A stretch of DNA of 49,606 nucleotides from positions 1-49,606 of the forward strand of contig SWBL01000361.1 of the NCBI GenBank assembly GCA_024195585.1. Reading direction: 5' to 3'. The stretch comes from Aureobasidium sp. EXF-3400 (Eukaryota; Ascomycota; Dothideomycetes; Dothideales; Saccotheciaceae). This document shows, one piece after another, positions 34,943 through 44,929 of this stretch (position 1 is the first letter of the stretch; each line of letters opens with the position of its first letter). The notes beneath the pieces are model-generated. The model was not told the origin of the DNA and did not search any database. It was given only the letters and a program-made list of their open reading frames with translations. The position numbers were made by a program, and so were the translations under genes.

Positions 34943-36484
34943 CTATTTGGCAGCCTTTCCATTTGCCTCAACATCGACTGTGCCTTCACCAGGACCAGGA
35001 CTTTCGTGCTGGGCCTTTGATCCCTTGCCACGCCAGGTGCTGACTGCAGGGATCTTGGCCGAGTATCTCTCCTCCTGTGTGCCGTATGCTCTTGGTGAAA
35101 GCTTGATCAGTGTGTGTAGAGGAACCTCCATCCATGGGCTCTTCGCCTGATCAACGCCCATGAAATAAGCGTAGATACATCTCAGCACTGCTTGGTGAGT
35201 TACGATGAGAATGTTCTCGCTGCGTTCCAGTTCCATGATGATGGGCTCGAGACGGATGACCACATCTCTGTAGCTCTCACCACCCAAGTAGCGGTAATTG
35301 TATTTGTCGTCATCACGAGCCTTAAAGTCTTCTGGGTATTTTTCTGCAATCTCTGCATATGTCAAGCTGTCGCAAACGCCAGAGTCCAGTTCGTCTAGCG
35401 CCTTCCATGAAAGCTTCTCGAACGGTAGGTATCTCGAGGTTTGAATGGTTCTCTTCAGTGTCGAGGTCCACACTGTGAGTTGAAGGTCTCCAGCAGATTG
35501 TCTCACCATTTCAGGTAGTTTCTTGGCATACATCTGACCTCTTTCGCTGATGTTGGCATCGCCGCCGATCTTGCCTGACAGATTGTACTCGGATTCACCA
35601 TGCTGTTCAGGTTAGCATTGATGCATTATGAACATTGTTGATTCACAGAAGCAACTCACTCGTGACAGCCAGATGGACCGTGGTTTGATGTGTAAGTTCA
35701 TCAGGTAGTACACCACTCGGGACTGGAGGTAGTCCTGTATCCTGTTGATAATAACTTGATGCCCAACATCAATCAACTTGCAGTATGTGAGGTCGGCCTC
35801 GTCCTCGTCTAATGTCTCGTACACCTTCTCATAATTTCTGATTCTCTTTAAGAAATCTTGTGCAGCGACCTCAGGATCCTGGCCTACATAGTCGGGCGAT
35901 GTGGTCTTGACCTCCTTGATGTTGGACATGACGAGATCTTCGTCATCACATTTTGATTCAACAAACATGGTTTGTACGTTGGCAGCATCGCAGCGGTCTT
36001 GTATCCAGCGTCTCCTTGCTTTCGTCGAGTTGGTGGCATCGAGAATTGCAACAAGACCCTCGCCATTGTCGAACCATTTCAGCATATCCGCCACAGCAGC
36101 TTCGGCAGCAGCTTTGCGCATTCTTTCGCCCTCTGCATTGCTTGTGTCGAAGAATTCGGCGGAAGGGTTGGGAATGGTGGTACGGCGATATTGGCCCACA
36201 TTGAAGGTCTTTGCGTCGACGGAGAGCCAGCGAAGGTAGCGGACGACTGAGAAGAGATCAGTATGGTACAAGGGCTATAACCTGGTTACGATACCTTTTT
36301 GAGCTATCAGACTCTTTCCTCTGGCCGGCAGACCAACCATTACAACACAAATCCTGGTTTCGGGGGCCTGGACGCCGCTACCATTAGTCTTCCTGTTTGG
36401 ACGCATCATCTGGCCTTCAGACACTTTGCGCATCTCGGGCTTGTACTGCTGAGTCGTCTCCGAGGGAAGTTGATCCAGAGCCAT
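34943..36484 (-). CDS. 6-phosphofructo-2-kinase / fructose-2,6-bisphosphatase
   Basis: Three exons on the minus strand, 36484-36295, 36246-35660 and 35602-34943, with introns of 48 and 57 nt, give 478 aa, the usual size of the short bifunctional enzymes. The kinase half has the P-loop GLPARGKS at residues 51-58, then VVRYLRWLSVDAKTFNVGQYRR, DATNST and FVESKCDD. The phosphatase half starts with LSRHGESEYN, where splicing joins Arg259 to the catalytic His260, and has the second histidine in IVTHQAVLRC (about H395). Both active sites look intact, so the protein should make and degrade fructose 2,6-bisphosphate, the cytosolic signal that switches glycolysis and gluconeogenesis. The position equal to the mammalian acid-catalyst Glu in GVCEEM is Asp here (GVCDSL, about D337). 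It most resembles the yeast Fbp26 type, which keeps the RHG histidine; Pfk26-type enzymes have lost it. I leave the symbol blank because several fungal paralogues exist. Confidence 0.92.
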
Positions 36485-38311
36485 GGTGGTTGAATTGAAG
36501 ATGATGTATCAATAGAGAGATAGGTGTGAGGGAGAATCCAGCGGTCAATGGTTTGCCGTGATGATGTTCCGAGCCAGCGGCTTGCAGCGGCTTGAGAGCA
36601 GGCAGGTAGAGTGATTGTTGTTCGTTGAGAGGAGATGAATATGAAAGAAACAAAGGAGCAGAAGCGATTTCTGACTCTGGGAGAAAGCTCTGAACTTTTG
36701 CAGCAGCTACGATTCCGCGCGTGACGACCGCTAGATTGGTAGTTTCCGTAATAATAGATGGAGATGGCGGGGTTGTTCTTCTTCCCCCGCGCCGATTTGC
36801 TCCGCGGCAACAATGGCTATATGCAACCAAGTGATGTTTCGAGAAACAATAACGACTTTGAACGTGGCGTGAGGTGGGATGCAGTCGGGAAGTGTAACTT
36901 CTGGAACAGACCAAATACCAGATATTGCCCCTCAAGGGTCAGGAGAGGAGAAATTAAGGCCGTCATCTAGGTGCGAGTGCATGACGCCAATATGGCCAAC
37001 CTCGGGTCTTCTCGGCGACATCTCGACAGTGGTTGATTTGTTCCTTGACTCCTTTCTGTCCAGTCTCTCGAGTGCAGATTTGTCCTCGGTTGCAGCAGAC
37101 GGTACTCGAAGGTGGCACGTGTCCATGTTCGACTGAAGGAAAAAACGACTGACCGTAAATACGTTTTCTTTCAACGTGCTTGCACGAGGTCGTGTGCCTG
37201 CCATGACTCCCTTCATCCTTCCGCTTGCTGTCTCCGAGATTCTGGCCGTTGAAAGGCAAGGAGACTGATTCTGTTCGAACGATGACCAGAGCTTTCTTGC
37301 AGTGATGATGTTGCAAAACCCATGTTCCAGCATTGGGCTCTTTTTATCTCAACAAAGAGCCCATCAGAATGACATTCCAAGCGATAACGCTGATAAGAGT
37401 GGTTGGGTAAGCGTGGGACGGCACCAAGTTTGTATAACCTCCCGCAACGAAGCCAGACCTGATCGGTAACGACATCTCGGGTTGGCATATCGGCCCAGCA
37501 CGATTACCTACTTTCCAAAGCATTTGAGCTCGGTAATCTTTGGGGGTTCTAGCACTGCACGCTTGCCTTCGTCATGGCCAAGTCATAACTCACACATGTG
37601 TGAAGGCGAGGACAGGCTTCCATAGCATCTTGTCGTCACGCCGAGTTTTGGAACGAAAAGAGATCATGGCCAACAAGACACGGTAGAGCAACTGAAAAGA
37701 GCTGTCAAATGGTCTGTCTTGTACAAAGTTCGGCTGCTGTATATCACAGCAATAAACAGAAATGACATGCAGAATCCCAGGAACTTAAGGCCGCAACCCC
37801 TCTAACTTCGATGCGAGATTTAGAACACTTGACGAGGAAGTATTGCAGCTATCTACAAACCCTTGACGACTGGCAAGCGTGTCCCTTCCCTGTTCCTCGA
37901 TGTAACATCACAGGCTAAGTTTTGTCCTCTGTCCAACAACAAATGTCAGCAGCAACACTATTAAATTAAGGACAGGTTCGAAGCATCCTTCGTAGCCGGG
38001 ATGTTAGGGAGTTCGATCGAAGAAAGCTCTCCCGAGCGGCAGGTCTCATTACAGATGCCTCTGCGAAAAAGGAAGTGACCAACTACTTGATTCAAAGTCA
38101 AATCGCGACACAAGAGGAAAGCACGCATGGCGACGCTGCCTCGCTTGACTTCAGGACATGCGATCGCTTCGCAATTCTGACCATTCATCCTATTTCCTAA
38201 GCCGCCATCGACACAAAGCATTCGTATTACCAGAAATACACAAGCTATTCATACCCGCCAACAGGATACAACACCTTCTCGTTGTGGTAGATTACTACCA
38301 TTGTGGTCAGG
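36485..38311. other. Divergent intergenic region, PFK-2 gene / 38312 gene
   Basis: About 1.8 kb between two start codons on opposite strands. The part near 36500-36950 should be leader and promoter of the PFK-2 gene; a 172-codon minus-strand frame there (up to 36935) shows only CT-rich, Ser/His-rich text and is probably untranslated leader. A 12-base palindrome CACACATGTGTG lies near 37591. No gene is supportable in 36950-38300. Confidence 0.45.
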
Positions 38312-39523
38312 ATGGGGGGCAACAACTCCAGACCTCAAAAGCAAGCTGTACCTGTGGGCAGTGGAAGTATACAACGAGATGTCGTACAACAAAGCACACA
38401 GCCAGGCGAACCACACTACATGACCGCATCTGGTATACCCGTGGTCCCAAGAACGCAGCCAAGTCCCGTTGTCGCTCCTGATCCTGTCCTCCAAGAATTC
38501 AGGGCGGCGTATGTCGAGCCCAGTGGTCACCAAAGTGAAATGGGGAGCATGTAAGTCATCTGCCTAGTGCTTCATATCAGCGTTGATATAGGTGCTGACC
38601 ATCGATTTAGAGCCTCTCAAGTGACCCCATTAGCGCCACACTCTACCTGGTTCATGCGCCTTGTCGAGAATCATTACTCCAAGAGCCTCATTGATCAACT
38701 CATCCTGGAGACCAACCCACAATGCAGGTTGAATCGCTTGAAGCGTCTGCGCAAGATCTACACGAGCCCCGTTATCCGACTGTCTGCAGCCAACAGACAA
38801 CGCGTCAAAGTCATTGATGCCCAGATCGAGGAACTTGAGTTCCTGATGATGAACGATGATGGCAAGCCTTTTGCACGCTACCGGAGCAACGACGACGAAG
38901 ACCCTTCACTACCATCGACTGACTTCAGTGGAAGTGTAGAAGAGCGTCCAATTCCGATGATCGCTCAGCTCGCCGATCAACAAGCCTCCGAGTCGTCAGA
39001 TGCTGGTTCTGGAATGCGCATGATCCCATACAATAGACCACTGAGACGATACTTACAGGAAAGCCCACGCTTACCTCCTCGCCATGCAACCAGCTCCTCT
39101 CACATACGCTCCGGCAGTATCAGGCTGCCAAGTGGCAGCACGGTCGAAAGTCGAGATTGGACGGAGCCAAGGAGATACCCACGAGGTAGCAACAATCTAT
39201 CACGTGTATCAGAAGAAGCATCCACTGGGCCGTCTAGAGTCAGATCTTCAAAGCCTGGCCGATCAGCGCCGCCTCCCTCTGTCGGACCTGCAGTTGTTCT
39301 TGAACCCGATCCCTACAACTCAAAACTCATGGTGCCCGTTGAGCCTTCAAGAAGATCACAATCGCGCTCGAACGTCTCGAAAGATCCATCCAGACACTCG
39401 AAAACTACAGGAAGAGTGTCGCATAAGACGGCAAGTAAATACTCCGAGCAGATTGATGTAAGACCAGAGTCGAGAGATCCGCGTTTTGCGCCGACGGGGT
39501 TCGGTGGGGCAAGGGGAGGATAG
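38312..39523 (+). CDS. Hypothetical protein with N-myristoylation-type start
   Basis: Two exons, 38312-38550 and 38611-39523, joined across a 60-nt intron (GTAAGT...GCTGAC...TTTAG), give 383 aa. From the first ATG the protein begins MGGNNSRPQK: Gly2 and Ser6 fit the N-myristoyltransferase consensus MGxxxS/T, followed by basic residues that help membrane binding. A conserved-looking helical core (about 80-160) reads TWFMRLVENHYSKSLIDQLI, then CRLNRLKRLRKIYTSPVIRL and VKVIDAQIEELEFLMMND. The C-terminal half is disordered, rich in Arg, Ser and Pro (SRRSQSRSNVSKDPSRHSK), and ends GFGGARGG. I do not recognise the family and assign no function; attachment to a membrane is inference from the N-terminus. 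The start is well placed because the only earlier in-frame codon, GTG at 38303, is not a normal eukaryotic start. Confidence 0.78.
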
Positions 39524-40204
39524 TGACTTTTGCAATGTGTTGGAGCAGCATTCTCCGGCTGACCTTGGAAAAGAACCTATATAGTTATTCTTCCAAGCTG
39601 CTGTTCTTCGTCTCCCGAGTACTCCCTTGCTTGATTTGCAGAATTGCATAATGTTGGTGTAGATTAGGGGGTTTCTAGTGAGGACGTGTATGTTTGTGCA
39701 CTGGCATGGTTTACCATATAACACTTCGACCGATCGGAGAAAGGATGCACGGGGGTTGTTCAGCAACACAAACTCCTGTGTCCCTCTACATATGTATCAA
39801 GAGCCGAGAAGCAGGAGGGAAGAGAGATGTGGAGACCACAAATTGATAGATACGACTGGCTACCTGGTAAGTCTATTTGCAAAAGAATGAGCCAGCGTCG
39901 TTTCACGGCCTGCAATCGCCAAATTTTGGTATATGGTACATATCTTTCTTCTCCTCCGGATGCTCCCCTCCTCGATCTGGAAGCCAGAAAACGAACATCC
40001 CTTGGTCGCTTTCTTTCTTCCTTACTTCTGTAGAAAAGGGATCTCGATCTCCGGTGCTGAACAAAGCAAGTCAGCATAGAAATCTTTTCAGAATTTTTTC
40101 TTGTCCTCCTTGCCTGCCTATCACAAGTTCGTTAGCACCAATCGAATGCAGCTTGGCCGATGTGCCATCAACAAGATGCGATGCTTGCCCACGAATCTCC
40201 CAAC
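39524..40204. other. Convergent intergenic region
   Basis: About 680 nt between the stop of the 38312 gene and the stop of the 40205 gene, so two 3' UTRs facing each other. Short frames on both strands have no protein character. Confidence 0.5.
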
Positions 40205-43200
40205 TCAACCAGTTCTGTTTCTCCCAGCACCAGCAGCCATCCTAGCCAAGAATCTCTCCAACTCTCCTCCCTTTCTGAGTAATTCGACGTCGGCTCTGAG
40301 TCCATGTTTGTACTCGTGAGTAATCTCGTCTTTTGTTTGGTCAAGCATGGCGTTCAAGTCTCCGTCCTTTGCATATACCTTGCTTCCACAGGTATCGCAA
40401 AACTTTGCTCCGCAGTTCTTGTCGCAGAAGTAGGAGGCGGGTGCTGGACACAACGAACACCAACCCTTTACCTCGTCTTTAGTGCACTGCTTCCCCGAAG
40501 CTTTTGCAAATGCAGCGGAAGGCTCAAAAACCGACTCAACGTCCAAAGGCACCACATCATGAGTGTTGCACATCAGGACCCTCATGTAAGCTGTCGTGCA
40601 CGCCAGGCACAAACTCGTTTCCTCTGGTCTTGGTTGCATGGGCTGTGACTTTCCTGCCTGATTAGCATCAGGCATCTCGCGATTGCCATGGCCAAAGTCG
40701 TAGATTTTGACATCGCGAGGGGATCCAGTGCCGATGATTGCGTAGGAAGGACAGCTGCAGATGGAACAGAAAGATCTGGCGTTGAAGTTGATGGGGTAGG
40801 AGAGTTTTGTGGTTAGGGGTTTTGCGACGCGCTGGACCATTTGGATGATTGTTTGGGTGGGTTGGGTTGATGGGGTGTTAGTTGGGGTCTTCTTTTTCTT
40901 GGAGGTGGTCTTCTTGGTGGGCTTTGAGGCTCCTGACTCTGACTGGCGACGCTGAAGCGATTCAGAAAGTGTTCCTAGGGTGGTGGAGAGGTGTGGGAGC
41001 ATGTGGGACCTTTCCCTCCTGCGATGGGTAGGTTGTGTGTCAGGTTCGTCGATGATTTTTGTGATCCTGGAAGCAGTCTTCTTGATGGACCTCGAGGTTC
41101 GTGACAAGGGATGGGGTGGTTGTATGTCATGTTCGTCGGTGTCGTCGGTGATCCTGGGTCTCTTGGTCCGTCTGGTGCCCTCTCCGGAGGATAAGTTTTT
41201 CTTCCTGCGCTTTTTGCTTTTCTTGGACGCAGAGTCGTCTTCTGAGGAAGATTCTTCCTCGAATGGATTCTTATCTCTGATGAGAGGGTCGGTCTGGTTG
41301 AAGGGGATTGTGTCTTCAAATCTGCCCATGAAGTCAGTATTGTTAGAGATCAAACCGCCACTCATGAGATAGTCTCTTTCTCCATCTTCATTCGTTTCCT
41401 CGTCTTCGTCTCGATCTTCCCAGGCAACCTCTCGTGACGATGGATAAGATTTCTTATCGTCCGTGTAGGTTCCTGATGTGTCGTTGTCTACGACTAGATT
41501 GCTGAGATAGACGCAGTCATCTTTTCTTGGACGCATGGTAAAGGCATGGCGTGCGCGATGTAAACAATGATGTCCCTCGCAGTTACAAGGCTGCATCTGT
41601 TCGACTGATGGTAGCACAGACTGATCAGTATCATTGAGTGCTTGCTCGGATCTGGAAGCTTCTTCAGGGGTTTGTTGGTTGTGAGTTTCAGGAGCATAGA
41701 GTCCTCCCGAGCCAATGAGATCGATGACGTCCTGGATCTCGGAGGCCTTGGTCTTTTGGGATAGTTGCGAGTTGGTTGATGATGTTGTGTGAGTGTAAGC
41801 TGGAGAAGGGGTGCTGGGATATGCGCTTATATCAGGCTTCGCATCATCATCGGGACTGGGTGGCGGGCTCAAGACCTCTCGTTGGGCACCAAGCACTGCA
41901 TCAGGTTCAATGTCTTTGACAATGTTGAGCTCGGCATCTTGCTCTGTATTGCATTCTCCCAAATTGAACTCGATAGCGGCAGTCTGCTGCAAGCGGCTGT
42001 TCATTTCCCCCGAAACTTCAGTCATCTCGTCTCCAAAGAGTTGATCGAATCCTTCGGGCGTTTCGGTCTTTGCAACGGAATCAACCCTCGAAGTCTGGGG
42101 AGTTTCTACAATGGGCTGATCTTGTGAACCATCTGGACCTCCGAACAACGACCCTTGAGTTTTGGCCGGTAGGATTGTTTCTTCTTCTCCCTGCTCTGCT
42201 GTTGACTCAAAAGTCGTGGCTGGTGAGTTGCTGTCCACAACTGGCTCAGCAGCCATAATCTTGCCATTATCGGAAGAGGTATGTTCAGCTTGCGTGCTTG
42301 GCACATAATCATCTTCCATCTTTCCTTCTTCTCTTTCTGAGGCTCGACTCTCTCCAGACGAATCGTATGTGGCATGTATTCTCGATACTTGTGTCGTTGT
42401 GTCATCGGACTGATTACCCCCTGGGGTGAAATCTGGATTCGAGATAGGAACATCAGTCGGACTGATATTCTTGGACGCAACTTGCTCATGGTCAGAACCA
42501 CCTTGCGCATGTGTGACTTCTTCAGCGGGTGGGTTGGGATCATTATCATTCGAAGAAACTTTCTTGACCTCGCCATTAGAGTTGTCAACAACATCCAAAT
42601 CCATAGGCTCAGTGGCCTCGGTGTTGGACAGTGCGGGCTCTTGATCCGCAAGACTCTCAATGCCCGGCTCGTTCTTAGTAGCTTCCACGTCTTCGACTTC
42701 GGCCGCTGCAGGCTTGGGTCCTTCAAGCTCGGATTCGGCGGACATTTCGGTACTCGGAGGAGTGACAGTGGCATTTGCAACCGCATCACCGTCATTGTCT
42801 TTTTCTGAAAAGTCTTCCGAAGTCGCATCTTGGGCGGGAGTGGGCGTTGCGTGGCTGTATTCTGGAGCTTCTGGTGGTGTCGGAGAGGATGACATGGTTT
42901 CTTCGACGGGCTTGGGATTGGCACTTGCTTCCGTGACATTCTTGTCTCCACTGGTATCCACATTCACCTCGATCAAAGCTGATTGACTTTCTGAAGTTGG
43001 GCCAAGAACCTGGTTGGTGTTTTCGGTGACACTCTCGGTTGTCTGGGTGTTCGTCTCCGTCTTGACAGAGGTCGGTTCAGCTGATGTAAGGGCAGGAGAT
43101 GTAGTTGTCTTCGACGTATCCATGGTTGTGTCTGAAGTTGTGTTGGTGCTTTTGGTGTTCATGTCATCATCCAAATGGATGTCGATCGACGCTGAAACTT

Positions 43201-43261
43201 CTGATGGCAGAGGCGGAACAACATGGGTTGCCATCGAGGTCAGCATCATGTTGTCTTGCAT
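40205..43261 (-). CDS. Long disordered nuclear-type protein with C-terminal B-box-like Cys clusters
   Basis: Read from ATG 43261 the gene encodes 1018 aa in one exon. The first 650 residues are low-complexity, rich in Thr, Ser, Glu, Pro and Asp. A basic block near 675 (KKSKKRRKKN, then RRTKRPR) is a bipartite nuclear signal, and another Lys run (TKKTTSKKKK) follows. The last 200 residues are ordered and Cys-rich: FCSICSCPSY, SLCLACTTAY...LMC, and WCSLCPAPASYFC-DKNC-GAKFCDTC (C-x2-C-x7-C-x3-C-x4-C-x2-C), which resembles a B-box zinc finger with Cys in place of the usual first His. I know no characterised orthologue; a chromatin or transcription role is plausible but inferred. A 46-nt intron (43315-43270, GTAAG...CTGAC...ACAG) lies just upstream; splicing would also join earlier ATGs at 43349 or 43535 in frame (1032 or 1094 aa), so the true start is open. 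Confidence 0.75.
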   Translation of the reverse strand: MQDNMMLTSMATHVVPPLPSEVSASIDIHLDDDMNTKSTNTTSDTTMDTSKTTTSPALTSAEPTSVKTETNTQTTESVTENTNQVLGPTSESQSALIEVNVDTSGDKNVTEASANPKPVEETMSSSPTPPEAPEYSHATPTPAQDATSEDFSEKDNDGDAVANATVTPPSTEMSAESELEGPKPAAAEVEDVEATKNEPGIESLADQEPALSNTEATEPMDLDVVDNSNGEVKKVSSNDNDPNPPAEEVTHAQGGSDHEQVASKNISPTDVPISNPDFTPGGNQSDDTTTQVSRIHATYDSSGESRASEREEGKMEDDYVPSTQAEHTSSDNGKIMAAEPVVDSNSPATTFESTAEQGEEETILPAKTQGSLFGGPDGSQDQPIVETPQTSRVDSVAKTETPEGFDQLFGDEMTEVSGEMNSRLQQTAAIEFNLGECNTEQDAELNIVKDIEPDAVLGAQREVLSPPPSPDDDAKPDISAYPSTPSPAYTHTTSSTNSQLSQKTKASEIQDVIDLIGSGGLYAPETHNQQTPEEASRSEQALNDTDQSVLPSVEQMQPCNCEGHHCLHRARHAFTMRPRKDDCVYLSNLVVDNDTSGTYTDDKKSYPSSREVAWEDRDEDEETNEDGERDYLMSGGLISNNTDFMGRFEDTIPFNQTDPLIRDKNPFEEESSSEDDSASKKSKKRRKKNLSSGEGTRRTKRPRITDDTDEHDIQPPHPLSRTSRSIKKTASRITKIIDEPDTQPTHRRRERSHMLPHLSTTLGTLSESLQRRQSESGASKPTKKTTSKKKKTPTNTPSTQPTQTIIQMVQRVAKPLTTKLSYPINFNARSFCSICSCPSYAIIGTGSPRDVKIYDFGHGNREMPDANQAGKSQPMQPRPEETSLCLACTTAYMRVLMCNTHDVVPLDVESVFEPSAAFAKASGKQCTKDEVKGWCSLCPAPASYFCDKNCGAKFCDTCGSKVYAKDGDLNAMLDQTKDEITHEYKHGLRADVELLRKGGELERFLARMAAGAGRNRTG

Positions 43262-43269
43262 ATCTGAAC

Positions 43270-43315
43270 CTGTCAAAGTCAGGGGCAAGTAGTGAAGTGA
43301 AATGGATGATCTTAC
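43270..43315 (-). other. Probable intron at the 5' end of the Cys-cluster gene
   Basis: On the minus strand GTAAGATC opens a 46-nt segment ending CCCTGACTTTGACAG, with a CTGAC branch point 8-12 nt before the acceptor. It lies 8 nt upstream of the chosen ATG. It is either a leader intron or a first coding intron, depending on where translation starts. Confidence 0.55.
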
Positions 43316-43349
43316 TTGGATGTGAATTTGGTCGTCCAATATATGGCAT

Positions 43350-44929
43350 GCGTACCTCAAGTGGAGAGATACTTTTATCAGCAAGGGAATTCTTTTTGTA
43401 GAGCTTGGTGATAGATGACAGTGGGTAAGAGGTAGTGATGTAGATGTTGTGAGTAGGTGAAGTGAGGTGAAAAGACTTTGGTGAACTTTCACGATTGGAC
43501 TGGCTGTGAATTGGTACTGCTTCGCGCTGGTGCAACCAGTCTTGAAGATTTGGATTTGTAATGGAAGAGTGCCACCAAGAGTCGACGAATGATACCTGAA
43601 AGTAGTTTGTGCGAAAGTGGAAGGTGAGTGACCTGATTAGTGGAATCTGTAAAGATGCGAAAGTGGATGTTAGTTGAGATTGGAACGAAGGGGGTTGAAA
43701 GGGAAGAAGGCGAGAGGAGAAAGCAGCTGAAGGAATCAGAAATCCTTTAAGAAGCAGAAGTGTTTGGAGATGGTGAAAGTGACCATACGACGAAAACGGT
43801 TTGAAGATGGTAGAGATGATTGCATGAAGCAGAAATCGTAGAATAAGATTAGTTGATCAGATTAGGTGGAGCTGGTCGAAAAAGGCAGACTTGGTTGGAA
43901 AGGCCAATCAGCCCTTGAAAAAGGTGCGATTAATTAAATTGGACACAAGTAGTCGATGGTAATCGATGAGGTCGACGAATTTGGGAAAGTTGTCTGTGGC
44001 CGAAATTTATACGTCGTCGGAAACAGTTCAGATTTTCACAGAGTCAATGTACGTGTGATACTGCAACTGGGGGAGACGATTAAACAGGCTGAAGAGCTCA
44101 GCATCTGAAAACGAAGAATGTCGAGACTTTCAGAGCAGCCGAGGATGAGTCCAGCCGGAAAGCGAAGATGAAGATTTGAAAGTAGCTGGAGAAGAGATCA
44201 AGAAAAGAAATGAAGCTACCTTCCAGTGTGCGAAAGGAAGTCATAATGCAGCTATAGAAATGCACAGTTCTTTTATAAAGTATGTGGTTTCCATAGATGA
44301 ATTATGACTGTCTTTGGCACACGGGGAGGGAGGGGGAGAAAATGGACAAGATACAAGACAAGTCGCACTCTTGTGAACGACATGTTTTATGCCTGAAGAT
44401 TTTCCAGCGATGAAGAGCTGATGGTTAGTGATGTGAAGATGTTACTGCTTATACATAGAACAACTTCTCGTTGATCCTCGGTTCCTGGAGAAATTTCTAA
44501 GGAGTGGAAGGACAAGAATGTCAGGCGAGCCTACCTATATGCCTGTTCATCTGTGAAAGGAACGTCTCAGGCAGGCGAGAGTCTTCGCTCGCTTTTGTAA
44601 GAAAGAAATAGATAACCATATTACCGTAGTTTCTTCTCGTCGAAATGGTCGTGACTTGACCAGGCAGGCTTGCTGACAATAACGCGATTGGAAAGATTTA
44701 CGATCGATGTTGAATCCATCGTAACTCCAAAAGAGAGGGTTTGTCGTAGCATGACAAGACAACAAGCAAGTTGTTTGTTAAATTCGTAAGGGGATGAGGT
44801 TGGTGGAAGAATGGCAAGCTCCGGTGGTGGTCGACACTCGGGCCACGCACGGTTGATTTGACCAAAACACCTTCGGCGCTCGTCAACAACTCTCCTCATC
44901 ACACATGGCCATCAACACGAGCATGATCA
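43350..44929. promoter_or_regulatory. Long pyrimidine-rich leader/promoter and divergent spacer
   Basis: Divergent region between the Cys-cluster gene and the histidine phosphatase gene. From about 43560 to 44260 the plus strand is strongly purine-rich (repeated GAAG, GGAAAG, GAGA words), so the transcript-sense minus strand is CT-rich, and neither strand has a long open frame. On the minus strand a TATAAAAG at 44271-44278 begins just where the CT-rich part ends. If it directs transcription, the leader of the Cys-cluster gene would be about 0.9-1 kb. The 44300-44930 part should hold the histidine phosphatase promoter. Confidence 0.45.

Noticed and set aside
36417..36935. 172-codon frame upstream of the PFK-2/FBPase-2 start
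   Set aside because: It overlaps the true start region in another phase and reads as CT-rich leader; a frame of this length can occur by chance in about 50 kb.
37590..37602. 12-base palindrome CACACATGTGTG
   Set aside because: Palindromes of this length occur by chance in 50 kb and nothing nearby supports a function.
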